From assembly GCA_027311125.1 (NCBI GenBank), contig DAICZO010000253.1:1-17242 (forward strand): a DNA stretch of 17,242 bases, written 5' to 3'. The DNA is from Acidobacteriaceae bacterium (GTDB taxonomy: Bacteria > Acidobacteriota > Terriglobia > Terriglobales > Acidobacteriaceae). Position 1 is the first letter of the stretch; each line of letters begins with the position of its first letter. Made by a program: the position numbers and the translations under genes. The notes under the pieces were generated by a model that saw only the letters and a program-made list of their open reading frames with translations, ran no database searches and was not told the DNA's origin. Below are positions 1-7,528 of the stretch, piece after piece.

Positions 1-424
1 CCCATAAAAACAAAACACATACCCATGAACAACCAGTTCCACCCAACCAACTACAATTAAACCAGCACACGAAAGACCCAAACCAAACACCCACCGAATC
101 CCAACCTGCAACCCAAACAGAATCAGGACTTTACCAATAAACCGCTTAGAATCAAGACTTTGACCATAAAGTCCAAAGCTAAGTCCATTCGAATGAAGAC
201 TTTGTACAAATTAGGCCAGGTGGGGGGTGGCTTGGCAGCGCAGCATAAATATGCAGCTCTCCGGCATATCTATCCATTTGCAGCCAAACCTCGCGGTCCT
301 GCTGCCTCTGCGTGTAGCATCGAAAATAACGCTGATTTCTTGTAGTACTCGTGGGCCACCAGCCAACCCAACTACTTCTAGCGACCCACCGCAGATGGCA
401 GTCGACCCACAGAAACGGATCCAC
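1..424. other. A/C-rich non-coding region upstream of rocD
   Basis: No convincing gene is seen here. The first ~130 bases of the + strand are strikingly poor in G and rich in A and C (only 2 G in the first 60 bases), quite unlike the GC-rich coding DNA that follows. Bases 120-212 hold short direct and inverted repeats, annotated separately. The rocD frame stays open back to about 227, but residues before position 425 do not resemble an aminotransferase N-terminus. No clear sigma-70 or sigma-54 promoter could be assigned. The left edge may be the 3' flank of a gene outside the window. Confidence 0.5.
120..212. repeat. Three imperfect GAATSAAGACTTT-type direct repeats with hairpin
   Basis: Related words GAATCAGGACTTT, GAATCAAGACTTT and GAATGAAGACTTT start at 120, 149 and 191. 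After the first two, the similarity continues as AccaATAAA / gACCATAAA. GACTTT at 156-161 is also the reverse complement of AAAGTC at 168-173, giving a 6-bp stem with a 6-base loop. A perfect 10-bp palindrome, CATTCGAATG, lies at 186-195. The repeats could be operator-like sites for rocD or part of an intergenic repeat family; the sequence alone does not decide. Confidence 0.5.
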
Positions 425-1651
425 ATGTTGACCTCGGAACTGATCGCCCTGGAAGAGCAATACGGAGCCCACAACTACCATCCGCTCGACGTTGTCATCG
501 AGCGCGCCGCCGGCGCCTGGGTCTACGACGTCGAAGGGCGCAAGTACCTCGACTTCCTCGCCGCCTACTCCGCCGTCAATCAGGGTCACTGCCACCCAGC
601 AATCCTCAAGGCCTTCACAGATCAGGCCCACCGCGTCACCCTCACCTCCCGCGCCTTCCGCAACGACCAACTCCCGCTCCTCTACAAGGAGCTGCACGAC
701 ATCACCGGCTACGACATGGCCCTGCCCATGAACTCCGGCGTCGAAGCTGTTGAGACCGCACTCAAAGCCGCCCGCAAGTGGGGCTACACCGTCAAAGGCA
801 TCCCCGCCAACCAGGCCGAGATCATCGTCTGCTCCAACAACTTCCATGGACGAACCATCACCGTCGTGGGCTTCTCCTCCGACCAGCAGTACCGCAACGG
901 CTTTGGCCCCTTCGCCCCCGGCTTCATCGAGGTCCCCTTCGGCGATGCCGAGGCCCTCCGCCGCGCCATCACCCCCAACACCTGCGCCTTCCTCGTCGAA
1001 CCCATCCAGGGCGAAGCAGGCGTCCTTATCCCCCCCACCGGCTACCTCCAGCAAGTCGAATCCATCTGCCGCGAACACAACGTCCTCTTCATGGCCGATG
1101 AGATTCAGGCAGGCCTCGGACGCACCGGACGCTTCTTCGCCCACCAGCACGAAGACGTCACCCCCGATGTCGTCATCATCGGCAAAGCCCTCTCCGGCGG
1201 TTACTACCCCGTCTCCGCCGTCCTCGCCTCCCACACCATCCTGAGCGTCTTCCATCCCGGCGATCACGGCAGCACCTTCGGCGGAAACCCCCTCGCCTGC
1301 GCCGTAGCCCGTGCCGCCCTCCGCGTCATCATCGACGAAGACCTGGCCCAGCGCTCCGCCGATCTCTGCGCGCACGCCCTCACCCGCCTCCAGGCGATGC
1401 ATAGCCCCATCCTCCAGCAGGTACGCGGCCGCGGACTCTGGCTAGCCCTCGAACTCAACACCCCCGCCCGTCCCTACTGCGAAGCCCTCAAAGCCCGCGG
1501 AGTCCTCTGCAAAGAAACCCACGACACCGTCATCCGCCTCGCCCCACCCCTCATCATCGAAAAAGCCGACCTCGACTGGGCGCTCGACCAGATCGAAGCC
1601 GTCATCGCTTCAGTCCCAGTCCATGAGCCCCAGGCAGTCCTGACCCACTAA
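425..1651 (+). CDS. rocD: Ornithine--oxo-acid aminotransferase (ornithine delta-aminotransferase)
   Basis: This cytosolic class-III PLP-dependent aminotransferase converts L-ornithine and 2-oxoglutarate to glutamate-5-semialdehyde and glutamate, linking arginine breakdown to proline and glutamate. The N-terminal block LTSELIALEEQYGAHNYHPL and the following LDFLAAYSAVNQGHCHP are hallmark RocD sequence. The PLP site is visible as D225 in MADEIQAGLGRTG and the Schiff-base lysine K254 in IIGKALSGG. At 408 residues it matches the usual ~400. The frame is open upstream to 227 (474 aa), but family similarity begins exactly at the ATG at 425. An in-frame ATG at 395 is the next alternative, and neither has a strong ribosome binding site. 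It ends 84 bp before a same-strand VOC gene of unrelated function. Confidence 0.93.
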   Translation: MLTSELIALEEQYGAHNYHPLDVVIERAAGAWVYDVEGRKYLDFLAAYSAVNQGHCHPAILKAFTDQAHRVTLTSRAFRNDQLPLLYKELHDITGYDMALPMNSGVEAVETALKAARKWGYTVKGIPANQAEIIVCSNNFHGRTITVVGFSSDQQYRNGFGPFAPGFIEVPFGDAEALRRAITPNTCAFLVEPIQGEAGVLIPPTGYLQQVESICREHNVLFMADEIQAGLGRTGRFFAHQHEDVTPDVVIIGKALSGGYYPVSAVLASHTILSVFHPGDHGSTFGGNPLACAVARAALRVIIDEDLAQRSADLCAHALTRLQAMHSPILQQVRGRGLWLALELNTPARPYCEALKARGVLCKETHDTVIRLAPPLIIEKADLDWALDQIEAVIASVPVHEPQAVLTH

Positions 1652-1735
1652 CCAACACCTCCGCAAAAACTGACATTGCCGCAAACGAGTACTGATCGGA
1701 ACGCAACAGAGAAGGGAACTGGCCTGCACGTCACT

Positions 1736-2566
1736 ATGCGCAAACGTCTCGCATTCTTCACCGCCCACCTCGCCTCCTTCATCGCGCTGTTCGTCTCGGC
1801 CACCGCCCTCTCACTCGCCCAGTCTCCACCCATCAACGGACTGGCTCACGTCGCCATCAGCGTCTCCGACGTCAAAGCTTCACGTGCCTTCTACCAGAAG
1901 CTGGGCTTCGAGGAGTTCTTCGCCTTCGAGAAGGATGGCGTCATCAGCCAGTCCTTCCTCAAAGTCAACGACCGCCAGTTTATCGAGCTCTATCCCGTCG
2001 CCAGCCACACTCCCCTCGGCTTCCTCCACCTCTGCTTCGAGGGCGATGACCTCAACGCGCTCCACCAGTTCAACGTAAACGCCGGCCTCACCCCCATCTC
2101 CGTCCGCAAGGCCGGTGCCGGCAACCTCCTCTTTACCCAGCGCGGTCCCGAAGACCAGAACATCGAATACACCCAGTACATGCCCGGCTCCCGCCACTCC
2201 GAAGACCGTGGCAAACACCTCGGCCCCAACCGCATCTCCGACAACCTCTTCGCCGTCGGCCTCAGCATGAAGGACATCCCCGCAGCCCTTGCCTTCTACA
2301 CCCAGAAGCTCCAGTTTCCCACCGTGCCCGGTCACCCCAACCTGCTCCGCATCCCCGGCCCCTCCCGCCAGCAGATCCTCTTCGAACCCTACACCGGCAC
2401 CCAGGCCTACCTCTTCTTCTCCGTACCCCACCTACGCCACACCAGGACCCAGCTAAAGCACCTTGGCGTTCCCTTTGTCTCTGGAAAAAATCAGATCACC
2501 ATCACCGATCCCGACGGCAATCTCCTGATCCTCAAGCAGAATCAGGCTAATCTAACCGCCGACTAG
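1736..2566 (+). CDS. Exported tandem VOC (glyoxalase/dioxygenase-fold) protein
   Basis: The protein has two vicinal-oxygen-chelate modules of about 110 residues each. The first opens with GLAHVAISVSDVKASRAFYQKLGF and the second with NLFAVGLSMKDIPAALAFYTQKL, the classic betaalphabetabetabeta start. The substrate is unknown; the superfamily includes glyoxalase I, extradiol dioxygenases and antibiotic-binding proteins. Translation from the ATG at 1736 gives a textbook Sec signal peptide: MRKR, a hydrophobic stretch of ~20 residues, then a SLAQ-type cleavage region, so it is probably periplasmic. The frame extends to a TTG at 1676, but that would bury the signal peptide. The ribosome binding site is weak. 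Metal ligands could not be assigned confidently: His is present at the start of module 1 but not at the matching place in module 2. It converges on the diguanylate cyclase gene with only 12 bp between stop codons. Confidence 0.82.
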   Translation: MRKRLAFFTAHLASFIALFVSATALSLAQSPPINGLAHVAISVSDVKASRAFYQKLGFEEFFAFEKDGVISQSFLKVNDRQFIELYPVASHTPLGFLHLCFEGDDLNALHQFNVNAGLTPISVRKAGAGNLLFTQRGPEDQNIEYTQYMPGSRHSEDRGKHLGPNRISDNLFAVGLSMKDIPAALAFYTQKLQFPTVPGHPNLLRIPGPSRQQILFEPYTGTQAYLFFSVPHLRHTRTQLKHLGVPFVSGKNQITITDPDGNLLILKQNQANLTAD

Positions 2567-2578
2567 CAGCCTGACAAC

Positions 2579-3820
2579 CTACTGCTTCTCGCCGATCAGT
2601 GCCATATCGCAGCAACACACGGTATTTCGACCATTGTCCTTGGCCTGATACAGCGCCTGGTCCGCGGCATTCAGCAGTTGATCCTTACTGCTCGCGCGCG
2701 TAGGCCAACTGGTTGCCACCCCGCAACTCACCGTCGTCCACACCGGCATCGCAGCCGGAGCGATCACCTCCACCACCGGCGATCCCGCCACCTCCACCAG
2801 CTTGCGTATGCGCTCTGCCAGCAGCAAAGCACCCGCCGGCCCCGTACCCGGCAGCAGCACCACAAACTCTTCCCCACCAAACCGCGCTGCAAAATCGTCC
2901 TTACTGCGCAGTGCCTGGGTCAGCAACGTCGCAACCCGCTGCAACACCTTGTCCCCATACAGGTGCCCGCTCACATCGTTCAACTTCTTGAAGTGATCAA
3001 CATCAATCAACACAGCCGACAGCGGACTCTGGGTCTCGATCGCTTCGTTCCACAGTTGGTGGAACACCCTTTCAAAAGCATGACGATTGGCAATCCCGGT
3101 CAGCGCATCCAGATTGGATATCCGTTGCAACTCCTCGTTATCCGAGGCCAGCACCGCTCCATCCATCTCCCCACGCAGTCGCAACAGGTATCCTAGCCGC
3201 TCTTCTCGGCCCAGGCTGTAGTTCGCCATCATAGTAATCGCAACCGCACACATCGTCAGGCTCAGTCCAAAGACCTTCTCTTCCGGCACCAGAAGCGGAT
3301 CCGAGAGCACATACAACACATCGCCCGCCATCATCACCAGCGACGCCCAAAGTGCATAGAAGAACTGCAGACGCATCACCACCGTCGCAAACAGCACCGC
3401 GACAATCACCCCCACCTGAGCAAAGGTCGGTGCAATCGCACTACCGCCCCGTTCCAGATACAGATGGGTAAAGCAGATCACGCACGAGGCAAACGCAATA
3501 CTGCCCTCGCGATAGGCGCGGCTTGGATTGAAGAGCATGCCGATATTCACCGCCAGTGAGAGCGGGGTAATAATCGCCGATCGCACCAGCACAGCACGCC
3601 ACGAAACCGACGGTATCAGCAGATGATTTGCCAACAGCAGCACGTTGAATAAAACAATCGCAACCAGACCCTCAATCCACAGCCGGGCGGACCGGTAACC
3701 ACACGTATCCCGCTCAAATTGCTGCTCGAGTTCCGCAGGGAATACCAGCCACTGAAACTTCTTCAGCGAGAGCCGCTCAATCTGCTGCGCAACTGCGTCG
3801 TGAAGAGAGGTCGATAGCAT
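2579..3820 (-). CDS. Membrane-anchored diguanylate cyclase (GGDEF domain)
   Basis: Synthesises cyclic di-GMP from two GTP. The N-terminal half has about six hydrophobic helices (roughly residues 51-68, 78-96, 107-122, 133-149, 152-172, 185-201), a multi-pass sensor of unnamed type. The GGDEF domain runs from about residue 232: DALTGIANRHAF, then the metal-binding IDVDHFKKLND, and the active-site signature GGEEF at 315-319, which predicts an active cyclase. The usual inhibitory I-site RxxD five residues before the signature reads S306-K-D-D309; an Arg lies one residue earlier (R305), so product inhibition may be altered. No EAL domain is present. The ATG at 3820 is preceded by AAGGAG at a rather long spacing of 14. 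c-di-GMP commonly controls exopolysaccharide production, so a link to the nearby locus is plausible but only inferred. Confidence 0.93.
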   Translation of the reverse strand: MLSTSLHDAVAQQIERLSLKKFQWLVFPAELEQQFERDTCGYRSARLWIEGLVAIVLFNVLLLANHLLIPSVSWRAVLVRSAIITPLSLAVNIGMLFNPSRAYREGSIAFASCVICFTHLYLERGGSAIAPTFAQVGVIVAVLFATVVMRLQFFYALWASLVMMAGDVLYVLSDPLLVPEEKVFGLSLTMCAVAITMMANYSLGREERLGYLLRLRGEMDGAVLASDNEELQRISNLDALTGIANRHAFERVFHQLWNEAIETQSPLSAVLIDVDHFKKLNDVSGHLYGDKVLQRVATLLTQALRSKDDFAARFGGEEFVVLLPGTGPAGALLLAERIRKLVEVAGSPVVEVIAPAAMPVWTTVSCGVATSWPTRASSKDQLLNAADQALYQAKDNGRNTVCCCDMALIGEKQ

Positions 3821-4090
3821 CCCGAAACTACACGCTCCTTATCCAGCGCAACCACCGTGGTCCTTCCCTAAGTCTACTTACTGTAAGGGTTCACCGCACT
3901 CCCACTTTCCGGTAGTACGCGTACCGCAGTCATCCCCGCAATCAGGAAGAACGCTTCACCATCCCCCCTGCCTTTACCCTCGATGCACCAGTGTGTCAAT
4001 GTCACAGAAGTCGACTCCGCCTGCCATGCGAACACGCTCCAACTGCGTTAGCCTTAGTACGAACGTCCACCACATCTTCATCGGAGTCCC

Positions 4091-5035
4091 ATGGCCACCG
4101 CATTAGTTACCGGAGTAGCAGGATTCATCGGCTCAAGCATCGCCCGCGCGCTTCTCGCCGAAGGAGCAACCGTACGCGGCCTCGATAACTTCAGCACCGG
4201 TTCTCCCGCCAACATCGAAGCCATCCAGTCCCAGATCGACTTCCGTCAGGCAGACATCCTCGACCGGGACGCGCTCGCATCCGCCTGTCACGGTGTCGAT
4301 CTCGTCTTCCACGAGGCCGCCATCCCCTCGGTTCCCAAGTCCGTAGAAGACCCCATCGGCACCCATGGCCCCAACCTCAACGGAACCCTCTACGTCCTCG
4401 AAGCGGCTCGCATGGCTGGCGTCAAGCGCCTCCTCTACGCCGCCTCCTCTGCCGCGTATGGCGACGATCCCATCCTGCCTAAAACCGAGGCCATGCTCCC
4501 AGGCCCCATCTCCCCCTATGCCGTCCAGAAGCTCGCAGGCGAGCAGTATCTCGCCAGCTACGCCCGAGTCTTCGGCCTGGAGACCGTCTCCCTGCGCTAC
4601 TTCAACATCTTCGGACCCCGCCAGGACCCATCCTCCCAGTACTCGGGCGTCCTCGCTCGATTCATCTCCCAGATGCTCGCCGGCCAGACCCCCACCATCT
4701 TTGGCGATGGCACCACCAGTCGCGATTTCACCTACATCGACAACGTGGTCAGCGCCAACCTGCTCGCAGCCAGGGCGCCCGCCGCCAAGGTCTCAGGCAA
4801 AGTCTTCAACGTCGCCACAGGCCGTCGTATCACCCTTCTCGAAGCCTACGAGGAGATCAAGCGCATCACGGGCTACACCGGCTCCCTCAATCTCGCACCC
4901 GAGCGCGAGGGCGACATCAAGCACTCCGTCGCCGATATCTCGCTCGCCCAGCAGGCCTTCAACTACCAGGTCATCGCAGATCTCGCCTTCGGACTCGAAC
5001 GCACCATCGCATGGTGTAAAGAAGCCAAAAGCTAG
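4091..5035 (+). CDS. NAD-dependent sugar-nucleotide epimerase/dehydratase (extended SDR)
   Basis: An extended short-chain dehydrogenase of 314 residues, the usual length for UDP-hexose 4-epimerases. The NAD-binding GxxGxxG is G8-G11-G14 in TGVAGFIG. The catalytic set is visible as S120 in AASSAAYGD and Y143-x-x-x-K147 in SPYAVQK. NIFGPRQDPSSQYSGV and TIFGDGTTSRDFTYIDNVV are typical of WbpP/GalE-like UDP-GlcNAc or UDP-glucose C4-epimerases; exact substrate is not decidable. It acts in the cytosol making sugar-nucleotide precursors, and would suit supply for the exopolysaccharide made by the locus to the right. The ATG at 4091 has GGAG four bases upstream. It stands alone, with a strong hairpin terminator 20 bp after its stop. 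Confidence 0.9.
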   Translation: MATALVTGVAGFIGSSIARALLAEGATVRGLDNFSTGSPANIEAIQSQIDFRQADILDRDALASACHGVDLVFHEAAIPSVPKSVEDPIGTHGPNLNGTLYVLEAARMAGVKRLLYAASSAAYGDDPILPKTEAMLPGPISPYAVQKLAGEQYLASYARVFGLETVSLRYFNIFGPRQDPSSQYSGVLARFISQMLAGQTPTIFGDGTTSRDFTYIDNVVSANLLAARAPAAKVSGKVFNVATGRRITLLEAYEEIKRITGYTGSLNLAPEREGDIKHSVADISLAQQAFNYQVIADLAFGLERTIAWCKEAKS

Positions 5036-5054
5036 CGAACAATCCTGTCTCCAG

Positions 5055-5100
5055 CAAACAAGAATGGCCTGAGTCGAAGCACTCAGGCCATTCTTGTTTG
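5055..5100. terminator. Bidirectional hairpin terminator, 20-bp perfect stem
   Basis: Arms 5055-5074 and 5081-5100 are perfect 20-base reverse complements around the 6-base loop CGAAGC. The stem core is GC-rich (GGCCTGAGT), and the distal end is T-rich on both strands (TTCTTGTTTG), giving a U-rich 3' end whichever way it is read. It sits between the convergent epimerase and small regulatory-block gene, 20 bp and 15 bp from their stops, exactly where a shared terminator is expected. Confidence 0.88.
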
Positions 5101-5114
5101 TAGATGATGACGTC

Positions 5115-5621
5115 TCACTGACTGACGGAAAATATCTTGGGTTTGTTCCGCATCCCCAGCACATGGAAGTCCTGCAGCCTGTCCTTCAAAACATAAATCA
5201 ACTGGTTGTTGCCATTGGGATCGGTCGGCATCATGAAAAAACCATGCTCCAGCACAAAATCGCGACCATTGCTGATGATGCCTTCAATCACTTCGCCATC
5301 ATGAAACGAAACCCGAACCCACAATCCCGGAACGATCGGAGCATTCTCATGGAAATGAAGGGCCCGATGCCGCAGGTCACCATCAAAGGTCTTCACAAAA
5401 AAGATTGCCTTGGCATTCTTGGTGGGAACATCCTCGACCGTTTCGCTATCCACCAGTCGAAGTCGTATCGAACTCAGCGCAGCCTGTGGTTCGTTCCGTA
5501 GCAGTTGCTCAAACGTCCCTAGCTCACTCGCCTCAGCAAATCCTCGCACAGCATGGTCTTCGTAGCGGATCACCACCCGATAGCTCTCAGCGGACTCAGG
5601 CTCCTCGCCGTTCGCACCCAC
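5115..5621 (-). CDS. Small protein with a duplicated beta-rich domain, coupled to the sigma-54 regulator
   Basis: Function unknown. The 168-residue product contains two related segments. YRVVIRYEDHAVRGF near the N-terminus resembles WVRVSFHDGEVIEGI in the C-terminal half, and the end of each segment also matches loosely (NAKAIFFVKTF and NQLIYVLKDR). This suggests two small beta-barrel-like repeats. Similar proteins of unknown function (DUF6982-like, from memory) occur next to signalling genes in Acidobacteria and Deltaproteobacteria. The GTG at 5621 is chosen because it overlaps the TAG stop of the upstream regulator by one base (TAGTG), implying translational coupling. The frame runs open to an ATG at 5720, but that would overlap the conserved DNA-binding end of the regulator by about 100 bp. 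It has no signal peptide or membrane segment and is presumably cytosolic. Confidence 0.72.
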   Translation of the reverse strand: MGANGEEPESAESYRVVIRYEDHAVRGFAEASELGTFEQLLRNEPQAALSSIRLRLVDSETVEDVPTKNAKAIFFVKTFDGDLRHRALHFHENAPIVPGLWVRVSFHDGEVIEGIISNGRDFVLEHGFFMMPTDPNGNNQLIYVLKDRLQDFHVLGMRNKPKIFSVSQ

Positions 5622-7051
5622 TACGCGCGATTCTGTGGCGACAGATCGTACTGCTTGATCTTGTACAGCAGTGCCTTGTAGCTGATTTGCAGGTCGTTTG
5701 CCGCTGCCTTCCGATTCCATCCTGTTCCCTCCAGTACCTGTGCGATCGCCGCAGATTCCGCCTCGCCCTTCAAATTGCGGACCATAGCCTTCAGACCCGG
5801 ACCGCCCGATCCCTCAGACGGTGCATCCGACGTCGTCTCACTATCGTCCAAAGAGCTTAGCTCATTGAGAATAGCGCGTTCATCGCCTAGTACAAGATAC
5901 CGGTTGACAACATTTTCGAGTTCACGCAAATTGCCTGGCCAATGATGCCCAACCAACGCGTCCAGCAGGGAATCCGAAAAAGCCAGCGGCTCCCGCCCAT
6001 ACCTTTTTGCGCCCTTGCGCATAAAATATTCCGACAATACGGGAATTTCGTCCCTGCGCTCCCGCAAAGGAGGAATGCTCAACGTGAACCCGTTCAGGCG
6101 ATAGTACAGATCCTCGCGGAACGTCTTGTTCGCCATTGCTTCCTTCATATTGATGTTGGTCGCCGCAATCACTCGTACATCAACCTTCATCGGAGAACGG
6201 CTGCCCAGTCGTGAAAACGTGCCATCCTGCAACACCTGCAACAGCTTCGCTTGCAGAATGGCAGGCATCTCGCCAATCTCATCCAAAAAGATCGTGCCGC
6301 CCGTGCAGATCTCGAACTTGCCCGGCTTGGTCTTCACCGCACCCGTAAACGCACCCTGCTCGTATCCAAACAGTTCGCTCTCCAACAGATCGGCAGGTAC
6401 CGCCGCACAATTCACCTTCAGAAATATCTTCGAGCTGCGCGCAGACATCTTATGCGTATACAGCGCCAGAATCTCTTTGCCCGTCCCGCTTTCGCCCAGA
6501 ATCAAAATAGGAATGTCAGCCCGGGCCACCAGCGAAGCCTGCGATTCCAGATCGCGCATCCGCTTGCTCGACCGCACAAACGAGTGCGTCTCGTTCAGCG
6601 GAATCTCCCGCATCGTGTCCGTACTCGTCTTCTTATCCGCAGCCAGCGTCAGATGCTCTTCAATCGCGCTCTCCACATCGCTGCCCAGAAACGGCTTCAT
6701 CACAATCGCCCGCACACCCAGGCGGATCACCATCTCCAGATCCGACAAGTCCGCCGAGCACGACAGTACAACCACAGGTAGCTGTGGCTTCGAGCAACGA
6801 ATATGCGTCAACAGCGGGATAGGGTCACGGTTCGCATGCAGCGCCAGCAGCAATAGGTCAGCGTCCTCCCCCTGCTCCAGACGATCCAGCAACATCTGCT
6901 CATCCGAAAACAGACTCAACGAATATTTGTCCGTCAACGTAGAACGCAGATAGTCCAAAACCGCAAGATCCGGCTCCAGAATCAGAACTTGAGCGCGACG
7001 CGTACCCGGCGTTTTCAAAGCAGACATGGGATAAGACAGTGTAGCTGACAT
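5621..7051 (-). CDS. Sigma-54 activator with degenerate receiver (PrsR/NtrC-like)
   Basis: An NtrC-type enhancer-binding protein of 476 residues, in the order receiver (about 20-135), AAA+ (about 155-385) and Fis-type helix-turn-helix (435-469). The AAA+ core is complete: Walker A GESGTGKE at 186-193, the sigma-54 contact loop GAFTGA at 233-238, Walker B IFLDE with D257 and E258, and Arg fingers in FREDLYYR. The receiver keeps the conserved Ser97 and Lys119 positions but has Ala70 (in LLLLALHAN) where the phospho-accepting Asp belongs, so classical phosphorylation looks impossible. Its setting beside an exosortase/EPS locus recalls PrsR, the PEP-CTERM response regulator. The ATG at 7051 follows GAGG with a 5-base spacer and is preferred over the upstream TTG at 7072. 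The gene is followed by a coupled small gene. It probably controls the polysaccharide genes. Confidence 0.92.
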   Translation of the reverse strand: MSATLSYPMSALKTPGTRRAQVLILEPDLAVLDYLRSTLTDKYSLSLFSDEQMLLDRLEQGEDADLLLLALHANRDPIPLLTHIRCSKPQLPVVVLSCSADLSDLEMVIRLGVRAIVMKPFLGSDVESAIEEHLTLAADKKTSTDTMREIPLNETHSFVRSSKRMRDLESQASLVARADIPILILGESGTGKEILALYTHKMSARSSKIFLKVNCAAVPADLLESELFGYEQGAFTGAVKTKPGKFEICTGGTIFLDEIGEMPAILQAKLLQVLQDGTFSRLGSRSPMKVDVRVIAATNINMKEAMANKTFREDLYYRLNGFTLSIPPLRERRDEIPVLSEYFMRKGAKRYGREPLAFSDSLLDALVGHHWPGNLRELENVVNRYLVLGDERAILNELSSLDDSETTSDAPSEGSGGPGLKAMVRNLKGEAESAAIAQVLEGTGWNRKAAANDLQISYKALLYKIKQYDLSPQNRA

Positions 7052-7333
7052 AAATACCTCAGTTTGCACCAAATAGGGTCTATGCCCACTCTGGTGGTGC
7101 TCGCGGACTCCGAGGAATCCCTTGACTAGCTCTCTACTTCTTCAACAGCCACATCAACATCAAAACGTCTCGTCCATCCTCAGTGCTGGCAGAATCCCAC
7201 GGAACACTGTCCAAAGATGGTAATAGTTTTGCCGACAAAAGAGATAAAGGTTTTCTCTTTTCCTATTCAAGTATTGCAAGCTTACATGTTGATACTGACA
7301 GCCGATAGATAAAATTTCATTTTTTTTACATTG

Positions 7334-7345
7334 TTACCTTGGTAA
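7334..7345. promoter_or_regulatory. Dyad TTACC-TT-GGTAA, candidate activator site
   Basis: Five-base perfect inverted half-sites flank TT in the middle of the divergent activator intergenic region, about 120 bp upstream of the rightward sigma-54 promoter. That is a normal distance for an enhancer-binding-protein site. A related TACC/GGTA dyad, with a different spacer, precedes xrtA. Assigning either to a particular activator is inference. Confidence 0.4.
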
Positions 7346-7462
7346 TTTTATTGGCCGTGACCCCTTGAATACTGATAAACATACGGTTACAAATATCAAA
7401 CAATACTGCAATCGAACAATGGACCATTTGAGTCAGAGAAACTTTCTCCTAGTCAAGACATA

Positions 7463-7478
7463 TGGCAGCTAACGTGCA
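7463..7478 (+). promoter_or_regulatory. Candidate sigma-54 promoter of the receiver-less activator gene
   Basis: TGGCAGC-TAAC-GTGCA fits the -24/-12 consensus TGGCACG-N4-TTGCA with invariant GG (7464-7465) and GC (7476-7477) exactly ten bases apart. The full TGGCA of the -24 box and TGCA of the -12 box are present. The start of transcription would be near 7489, giving a leader of about 40 bases before the ATG at 7529 with its AGGA ribosome binding site. This implies the gene is itself sigma-54 dependent, through autoactivation or the neighbouring activator. Confidence 0.62.
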
Positions 7479-7528
7479 TGTACATCTGCGCTATAGACTT
7501 GCTCCTCTGTTGATCTTGATAGGAAAAC

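Larger units (their letters stand above)
7052..7528. other. AT-rich divergent intergenic regulatory region
   Basis: This 477-bp region without a gene separates two divergently transcribed sigma-54 activators. Its right two thirds are far more AT-rich than the surroundings, including a run of eight or nine T at about 7320-7328. It holds an almost perfect dyad at 7334-7345 and a good sigma-54 promoter at 7463-7478 reading right. Only a weak sigma-54-like match was found reading left (7184-7199), so the promoter of the left activator is not assigned. Confidence 0.7.

Noticed and set aside
227..424. N-terminal extension of rocD
   Set aside because: Open frame only; residues before 425 have no aminotransferase similarity.
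179..1402. 407-residue minus-strand open frame antisense to rocD
   Set aside because: Low-complexity Gly/Ala/Asp/Glu-rich product, the usual shadow of a GC-rich gene; the + strand frame is clearly RocD.
3915..3924. Perfect palindrome GTACGCGTAC between the cyclase and epimerase genes
   Set aside because: A single 10-bp palindrome with no second copy or promoter context that I could tie to it.
7184..7199. Leftward sigma-54-like element for the degenerate-receiver activator
   Set aside because: Only TGG and GCA match; both boxes otherwise deviate, so it is no better than chance.
7351..7370. TTGGCCGTGACCCCTTGAAT as a sigma-54 promoter
   Set aside because: The spacing between GG and the -12 dinucleotide is 12 rather than 10 bases, and GA replaces GC.
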